Below, in pieces: positions 59,230 to 64,000 of a DNA stretch of 64,000 nucleotides. The notes under the pieces were generated by a model. That model was not told the origin of the DNA, ran no database searches, and was given only the letters and a program-made list of their open reading frames with translations. The position numbers and the translations under genes were made by a program. The stretch is from positions 186,001-250,000 of the forward strand of contig JBFONV010000005.1 of assembly GCA_040779335.1 (NCBI GenBank), read 5' to 3'. The stretch is from JBFONV01 sp040779335 (GTDB taxonomy: Bacteria; Pseudomonadota; Gammaproteobacteria; Enterobacterales; Alteromonadaceae). The stretch's first letter is position 1; every line of letters begins with the position of its first letter.

Positions 59230-61176
59230 ATGGTTAGACGAATAGATCTTATTCCGAGTTATTTGAAGTTATTGATTGCTATTTGTTATGATGTAGTCGC
59301 GCTAAGCACCGCATTTTTCTTATCATACTTTCTTCGATTAGGCGCTGATAGCGTCGCTTTATCCCAAGCTGAATTTTTAGTATTGCTGACCACGTCGACT
59401 GCGACTATTGCTCTTTTTTATTTCTTTGGTGTATATCGCTCAGTAGTCCGTTACTTCAACGCAAAATCTTCGCTTAAAATCATCACTCTTTTAGTTATTT
59501 CGTGTATAACTTTTTACACCAGTGGCATTGTCTTAGAGGCTTTTGTACCTCGTTCTGTTCCGATTGTATTTTTAGTGTTATCTGGCGCCAGCATTGCTGG
59601 AGCTCGTGCAATCATAGGCCTGATCTTAGTAAAGCATTGGTTTGACGAACGTGAAGGCGTAATTATTTATGGTGCTACCAGTACCGGTAGACAACTAGCG
59701 CATACCTTGTTGGCAGGAAAAAAATATCAGCCGTTAGCCTTTATTGATGAAAAAACTCGTTATCATGGCCGTACTGTTTTAGGATTAAAAGTTTATCCAC
59801 AGCAAAATATCCAACAGTTAATTAAAAAGCACGGACAATTTAAAATATTGGTCGCTATTTCTAAGGTCGATCCCAGCAGAATGAAAGAGATCGTTTTATC
59901 ACTTGAAAGTCATGCCTTAGAAATGCTCACCATCCCCTGCATGTCTGACATAATTTCAGGTAAAAGAGCCATCGATGAATTGCGCGAAGTGTCAGTGGAT
60001 GAGTTACTAGGACGTGTGCCGGTATTGCCTATTGCTGAGTTATTAACCGCAGATATCAAAAATAAATCAGTACTGGTCTCAGGCGCGGGCGGTTCAATTG
60101 GTAAAGAACTGTGCCGTCAAATCATACAACAACACCCGAAAAAATTGGTTTTGCTCGATGTTAGTGAAGCTTTTCTTTATGAGATCAATCAAGAGATCAG
60201 TGAGGAGCTTATTGAGCAAGGCAGTCCCATTGAACTCATCCCATTAATCGGCAATGTCCAAGACGGCATGTTAATGACGCGAATATTTCGCCAACATAAT
60301 GTCAATACCATATATCATGCTGCCGCATACAAGCACGTGCCGATGGTTGAAAACAATGTCGTTGCTGGCATCACTAATAATGTTCTCGGCACCTACGAAA
60401 TCGCTCAGGCGGCGATGTCTTGTGATGTAGAAACCTTTGTTTTAATTTCAACCGATAAGGCCGTGCGTCCAACTAATGTTATGGGCGCGACCAAACGGTT
60501 GGCAGAGTTAATTTTACAAGGACTTGCGCAAAAAGGACAAAACACTCGTTTTGTCATGGTGCGCTTTGGTAATGTCTTAGGATCTTCAGGCTCAGTAGTA
60601 CCACTGTTTAAAAAGCAAATTAAACGTGGTGGCCCTATTACCGTGACTCATCCCGACATCATTCGTTACTTTATGACCATACCTGAGGCGGCTCAATTAG
60701 TCATTCAAGCAGGGGCCATGGGCACTGGCGGTGACGTATTTGTTTTAGACATGGGTAAACCAGTAAAAATTGTCGATCTTGCCTACAAAATGACCCACAT
60801 GATGGGCCTAACGATTAAAGATGAAGAGAATCCTCACGGTGACATTGCTATTGAATATAGTGGCCTACGACCGGGTGAAAAACTATACGAAGAACTATTA
60901 ATTGATGCGACAGCAAAGCCAACCAAGCATCAGCGTATTTTAACCGCCAATGAACATTCGTGCAGTTGGCTTGAAATATCAAAAATTTTACACCGCCTCA
61001 CTGATGCCATGGAGGCAGAAGACGTTACCAAAATTCGCCAACTGCTAATGGATGCGCCATTAGGGTATAAACCTAATAATCTGTCTGATAATGTCGATAC
61101 AATAGTATCACCAGAGCATGATACAGTAGCAAGCGAAAAAACTGATGACACCCCGTTATTAGTTGCCAACAGCTGA
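59230..61176 (+). CDS. pglF: UDP-GlcNAc 4,6-dehydratase, membrane-bound (PglF/WbpM-like)
   Basis: 648 residues from the ATG at 59230, at workable distance from AAGG (59216-59219). Two in-frame TTG codons (59221, 59227) are alternatives. Four N-terminal membrane spans (about 15-110) are followed by a first Rossmann domain (IIYGATSTGRQ) and the catalytic SDR domain (VSGAGGSIGKELC, AAYKHVPMVE, STDKAVRPTNVMGATKR). Met/Lys in NVMGATK replace the Tyr/Lys of ordinary SDRs, as in WbpM and PglF. It forms UDP-4-keto-6-deoxy-GlcNAc, the first step of diNAc-bacillosamine synthesis. Last gene of the cluster. Confidence 0.93.
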   Translation: MVRRIDLIPSYLKLLIAICYDVVALSTAFFLSYFLRLGADSVALSQAEFLVLLTTSTATIALFYFFGVYRSVVRYFNAKSSLKIITLLVISCITFYTSGIVLEAFVPRSVPIVFLVLSGASIAGARAIIGLILVKHWFDEREGVIIYGATSTGRQLAHTLLAGKKYQPLAFIDEKTRYHGRTVLGLKVYPQQNIQQLIKKHGQFKILVAISKVDPSRMKEIVLSLESHALEMLTIPCMSDIISGKRAIDELREVSVDELLGRVPVLPIAELLTADIKNKSVLVSGAGGSIGKELCRQIIQQHPKKLVLLDVSEAFLYEINQEISEELIEQGSPIELIPLIGNVQDGMLMTRIFRQHNVNTIYHAAAYKHVPMVENNVVAGITNNVLGTYEIAQAAMSCDVETFVLISTDKAVRPTNVMGATKRLAELILQGLAQKGQNTRFVMVRFGNVLGSSGSVVPLFKKQIKRGGPITVTHPDIIRYFMTIPEAAQLVIQAGAMGTGGDVFVLDMGKPVKIVDLAYKMTHMMGLTIKDEENPHGDIAIEYSGLRPGEKLYEELLIDATAKPTKHQRILTANEHSCSWLEISKILHRLTDAMEAEDVTKIRQLLMDAPLGYKPNNLSDNVDTIVSPEHDTVASEKTDDTPLLVANS

Positions 61177-61216
61177 TTTCAAGCTATGTCACGCCATCAA
61201 CTATAAAAAAACAAAA

Positions 61217-62368
61217 TCATTCTTTTATCAGCATGATCCATGCTTTTGCATAATCAGGTAATTGTTTGTTTGCTTGATGAAAATCAGACCAACCACGGTA
61301 ACTATCAACTAACATATCCAATTGAAATAAATTACCATCAAAAGCGCCACCCTGATCGGCCAAAATACCAAGTCGACTGATGGTCTGATCATTACGCTGA
61401 TAATTCACCATAATCAGCTTACCTAGCCCAAGTTCAGCTACGTTACCGGCAAAAGTCACTTGTGGCTTTATGGCAATTTTATCTTCTATTTTCTGACCGT
61501 AGCCCATGATGCTAGGCACTTGGGCAAAATACCAGTATCTTGATTGTTCGTTTTTACCAATACTGTAGTTATAAGCAATACCGTTATTTCGGTGTACATT
61601 GAAATACCTGATTTCACCGCCGATATTAAGCACACCAGTACCTTGTAGTAACACGTCATGTAACGCCTCTTCCGTTAACCAAATCAGCGGTTTCGCTAAC
61701 TTATTTTTCAGCAGAACACCGCTAATGACTTGCTGACGCGTATAACGAAAACGGGTTAACTTATCTTTATTTTTATCGGCTTCTTGCGCGGTCATGTGTC
61801 GTTCGTCATCAGGCAAAGCGTATAACGCTTGTGAAAATTTCTCGGTTTGAACTGCGCTGCCCGATAGTAACTTAGTATAGTATTTCGTTAAAAATATTTG
61901 CTCATTGGGAATGTTTTCCAACAGCCGACGCTTGATGTCATTGGTGCTCGTTTTGGCAATGGCATCCGCCCTTTCTTTATCAGGTAACCATCTCAGAAAA
62001 TCAAAATGTTTAGCTAAAAATTGCGGGTCATTCAAGCGACTTTCGCGGTGATGACGCATATCTTCTCGATATGTTTCACAGATAAACGCCAAAGTTTTCT
62101 GCACGCGAGTGAGCGTGACAGACGGCTCAAAAACCTTACCAGCGTGCACGGCAAAAGCATCTTGTGGCTGAGTATTAATATATCGAGTCGTATCTTGAGC
62201 AACTAGACATAATTCACTTGCTTGAAAATCAGTGATTTGTCCAAAATCATTGACGTCTTCAACAATAAATTCATAGGCTAAACAAGAAGAAGAAAAAAAA
62301 AGACAACTGATAAAGACTCTGAAAAACACTGGATTTCCTTTAGATAATTGCGTGGCGGTAGTAGCCAA
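61217..62368 (-). CDS. Secreted MltA/3D-like double-psi beta-barrel protein
   Basis: 383 residues with a signal peptide ending near SCLAYEF. The C-terminal region SRLGILADQGGAFDG, then FQLDMLVDSYRGW and AWIMLIK closely parallels the end of lytic transglycosylase MltA (D-x-GGA-x-x-G, a second Asp, then a glycine turn), so a 3D/double-psi barrel fold is likely. The position of the first family Asp reads AGNVAELGLG, so it is changed. No lipobox. It may be a murein-binding or cleaving enzyme, or an inactive relative. Convergent with pglF. Confidence 0.6.
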   Translation of the reverse strand: MATTATQLSKGNPVFFRVFISCLFFSSSCLAYEFIVEDVNDFGQITDFQASELCLVAQDTTRYINTQPQDAFAVHAGKVFEPSVTLTRVQKTLAFICETYREDMRHHRESRLNDPQFLAKHFDFLRWLPDKERADAIAKTSTNDIKRRLLENIPNEQIFLTKYYTKLLSGSAVQTEKFSQALYALPDDERHMTAQEADKNKDKLTRFRYTRQQVISGVLLKNKLAKPLIWLTEEALHDVLLQGTGVLNIGGEIRYFNVHRNNGIAYNYSIGKNEQSRYWYFAQVPSIMGYGQKIEDKIAIKPQVTFAGNVAELGLGKLIMVNYQRNDQTISRLGILADQGGAFDGNLFQLDMLVDSYRGWSDFHQANKQLPDYAKAWIMLIKE

Positions 62369-62471
62369 TCTTTATACTACCTAAAAATGGTACGAGTTTG
62401 GAGCGTATTGGATGCATAAAGCCCCAGATAATAATTTTATCCGCAGTATTACCAATTAAAACCGCAACCAT

Positions 62472-62708
62472 TCATTCTTTTTTCAATTTTATGATCAGGT
62501 CAATATGAGGAATAAGATCTTCAATTTCTCGCAAGTGCTCTCTCAACGCTTGCCATTGCGCTAACTGTAACTTGCCCGAATCTAAAATGGCATGCTTAAG
62601 TTCACTGACTAGCGAATCATTGTCACGTTGCTCAATAAACTCGTTAATATGAAGTAGACAGTCTAAATCGGCCTGCGTAATAATTTGCTGCTCGTCATTT
62701 TTGACCAT
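62472..62708 (-). CDS. Small cytoplasmic protein of unknown function
   Basis: 78 residues, acidic and mostly helical (LDCLLHINEFIEQ, LREHLREIEDLIPHIDLI). No membrane segment, no Cys pairs, no family recognised. It might be a small regulator or a coiled-coil partner. The 306-bp stretch after it (62709-63014) holds no gene, and I see no convincing promoter or repeat in it. Confidence 0.5.
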   Translation of the reverse strand: MVKNDEQQIITQADLDCLLHINEFIEQRDNDSLVSELKHAILDSGKLQLAQWQALREHLREIEDLIPHIDLIIKLKKE

Positions 62709-63014
62709 AATACATCCAAAAAACCATAACTGTACTCAATTATAGTGGCACTCAATAAATAGCACCAATGACAATCGCCTAAATTCAATAGGTTATTATG
62801 TTGATAAAGCGGCACTCCCAGTGTTATGAATTTCGATTAGGGAATAGACTTCATCTGCAATCGACGTCTTAGTTCTGACTTTCTTTCGACTTGCCCACTG
62901 CTATATTTTCATATTGCTTAGGTATACAATAAACACATCACGATACCTATTTAAGCGTCGACTAGCGTATCATTAGTTCGATCAAGACATTTTTTACTGG
63001 GTAACTCTTCCTTT

Positions 63015-63665
63015 ATGCACAACAAGATGAATACACACCTTTGCTCGTTAACCTTATTAGGTAACCTCGTTGACAAGCCGATCATACGTTATCAAGCAAA
63101 CCCAGTAGTAGCGATTGCTGAAATCGTCGTAGCAACCCATAGTCGATGGTTAGATAAAGGCACTCAAAAGTATAAAGAATGGACCAGTTATCATACTGTT
63201 AAAGTCATCGGGGATATTGTTGATGCAGCCTTGGTACATGCACAAAAAGGCGATGTTATTCTAATACATGGCTACCTGCTCAATAGCAAAAAATCCGCGA
63301 GAGAAATCATTCATGCCACTTTCGCGCAGACATTTGCTAAAGGCTACGCTCAGTCATTAAACCAAATTCAGTGTAGTGGCATAATTTGCGAAAACGTGCA
63401 ACTTGTGCAAACCGAACATAATAAAGAATTGGCCGAAATTACCATCGAAATAAATCACCAAGTTCATTCCCCTATAAAACAAGCGATGCATGATTTTTCA
63501 TTACAACGCAAGGTCCATGTATGGGGGAAACAGGCACATTATATCCATGAATATGCCAAAATTGGTGATGCATTGGTGGTCGAAGGTAAGCTAAACTATT
63601 TAAAAAACGCACAAAAGTCGCAATTTATTGAAGCACGACAGGTTGTTTTATTAAAAAATCAATAA
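63015..63665 (+). CDS. SSB-like protein with two OB folds
   Basis: 216 residues. The N-terminal half follows the SSB pattern: LTLLGNLVDKPIIRY, then ATHSRWLDKGTQKYKEWTSYH (seen as TSYHTVKVIG), KGDVILIHGYL. The second half repeats a weaker OB pattern (HVWGKQAHYIHEYAKIGDALVVEGKL). The acidic C-terminal tail used by SSB to recruit partners is missing; the protein ends VLLKNQ. This suggests a specialised ssDNA-binding protein, not the housekeeping SSB. No ribosome site is obvious before the ATG at 63015; an ATG at 63027 is possible. Confidence 0.7.
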   Translation: MHNKMNTHLCSLTLLGNLVDKPIIRYQANPVVAIAEIVVATHSRWLDKGTQKYKEWTSYHTVKVIGDIVDAALVHAQKGDVILIHGYLLNSKKSAREIIHATFAQTFAKGYAQSLNQIQCSGIICENVQLVQTEHNKELAEITIEINHQVHSPIKQAMHDFSLQRKVHVWGKQAHYIHEYAKIGDALVVEGKLNYLKNAQKSQFIEARQVVLLKNQ

Positions 63666-63713
63666 CATAATCGTTATATCGCTTGCGCCCATTGTTAATA
63701 AACACAAATATAT

Positions 63714-64000
63714 ATGATTAGCATAAACCAACTTACAATCTGTTATTCAGTCATTAGAAGTGCTTTGTTAAGTGCGGCAATAACTATACTTGCTTTATCT
63801 AGCTTCGTTCACGCTAACGAATTTGAATTACAAAAAGTCGCAGAATTACATCCCCCTCAAGGAGCTGATACAAATTGGGTATCATTACAAGCACACCCAA
63901 GTGATGCACAACGATTTTACCTTGCAGAATCTACAGGACAAATATTCCTCGTCTCAGACGGTGTAATTCAGCCTAAGTCAGTATTAGATTTAGGCCTGTT
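63714..64000 (+). CDS. Secreted protein, start of a beta-propeller/sugar dehydrogenase-like domain (cut by window end)
   Basis: The first 95 codons are visible. A signal peptide (hydrophobic ALLSAAITILALSSF, cleavage near VHA) is followed by VAELHPPQGADTN and RFYLAESTGQIFLVSDG, which resembles the first blade of PQQ-dependent glucose/sorbosone dehydrogenase-like or NHL-type propellers (R-x-x-x-x-E-x-x-G-x-I-x-x-V). The rest is outside the window. No ribosome site precedes the ATG. Confidence 0.55.
   Translation, partial: MISINQLTICYSVIRSALLSAAITILALSSFVHANEFELQKVAELHPPQGADTNWVSLQAHPSDAQRFYLAESTGQIFLVSDGVIQPKSVLDLGL

Noticed and set aside
1..64000. CRISPR arrays, tRNA/rRNA genes, insertion sequences, prophage
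   Set aside because: No regularly spaced repeats, cloverleaf-like genes, transposases or integrases were seen in either strand.

Overview
The window is chromosomal DNA from an AT-rich, probably marine gammaproteobacterium of the order Alteromonadales. A Colwelliaceae member (Colwellia or Thalassotalea type) is my best guess. Evidence for this is gene content and order (fkpA-slyX-yheV-yheS-yheT-yheU, then cysQ-nudE-yrfG, a gspC-N operon, hslR-hslO, pckA, envZ-ompR), the GlyGly-CTERM protease beside the type II secretion genes, and the low GC content. I saw no tRNA, rRNA, CRISPR array, insertion sequence or prophage gene.

Layout. 1-9.4 kb is a housekeeping block: a truncated fkpA, a WD40 lipoprotein overlapping slyX, yheV, an ABC-F ATPase (yheS), a Sel1-repeat protein, a 42-aa membrane protein (DUF3149-like), an orphan miniature flagellin, yheT-yheU, cysQ-nudE and yrfG. 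9.4-20.9 kb is a complete 12-gene type II secretion operon on the minus strand (gspC to gspN). 21-29.3 kb holds hslR-hslO, a 1549-residue secreted subtilisin-like protease with a GlyGly-CTERM tail (a likely cargo of the neighbouring secretion system), and pckA. 29.4-33.8 kb carries an uncharacterised anchored protein, envZ-ompR, a LETM1-like protein and a small secreted protein of unknown function.

33.9-41.4 kb is one minus-strand operon: membrane-fusion adaptor, ABC ATPase, FtsX/MacB-type permease, then a sigma-54 response regulator and its NtrY-like kinase. A good sigma-54 promoter and a perfect 12-bp inverted repeat upstream suggest the operon is activated by its own last genes. 41.4-43.6 kb holds a SYLF lipoprotein, a DUF938 methyltransferase and an MscS channel. 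43.7-45.4 kb is a SoxR module: soxR faces an operon of a 31-aa ORF, a VOC protein and an FMN reductase, with a near-canonical SoxR box in a 19-bp-spaced promoter. 45.4-48.1 kb is a porin / FMN-binding protein / PepSY membrane protein operon, preceded by a Fur-like box over the -35 element and a perfect FNR-type box further up.

48.4-61.2 kb is a plus-strand surface polysaccharide cluster: acyltransferase, Wzx flippase, four glycosyltransferases, an EpsG/Wzy-type polymerase, and a terminal set equivalent to PglC-PglD-PglE-PglF. This set should make UDP-N,N'-diacetylbacillosamine and load it onto the lipid carrier, so the repeat unit probably starts with that sugar. 61.2-64 kb holds an MltA/3D-like periplasmic protein, a small hypothetical, an SSB-like protein with two OB folds and no acidic tail, and the start of a secreted beta-propeller-type protein cut by the window end.

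All calls are from reading the sequence and from memory of the families. No database search was possible.
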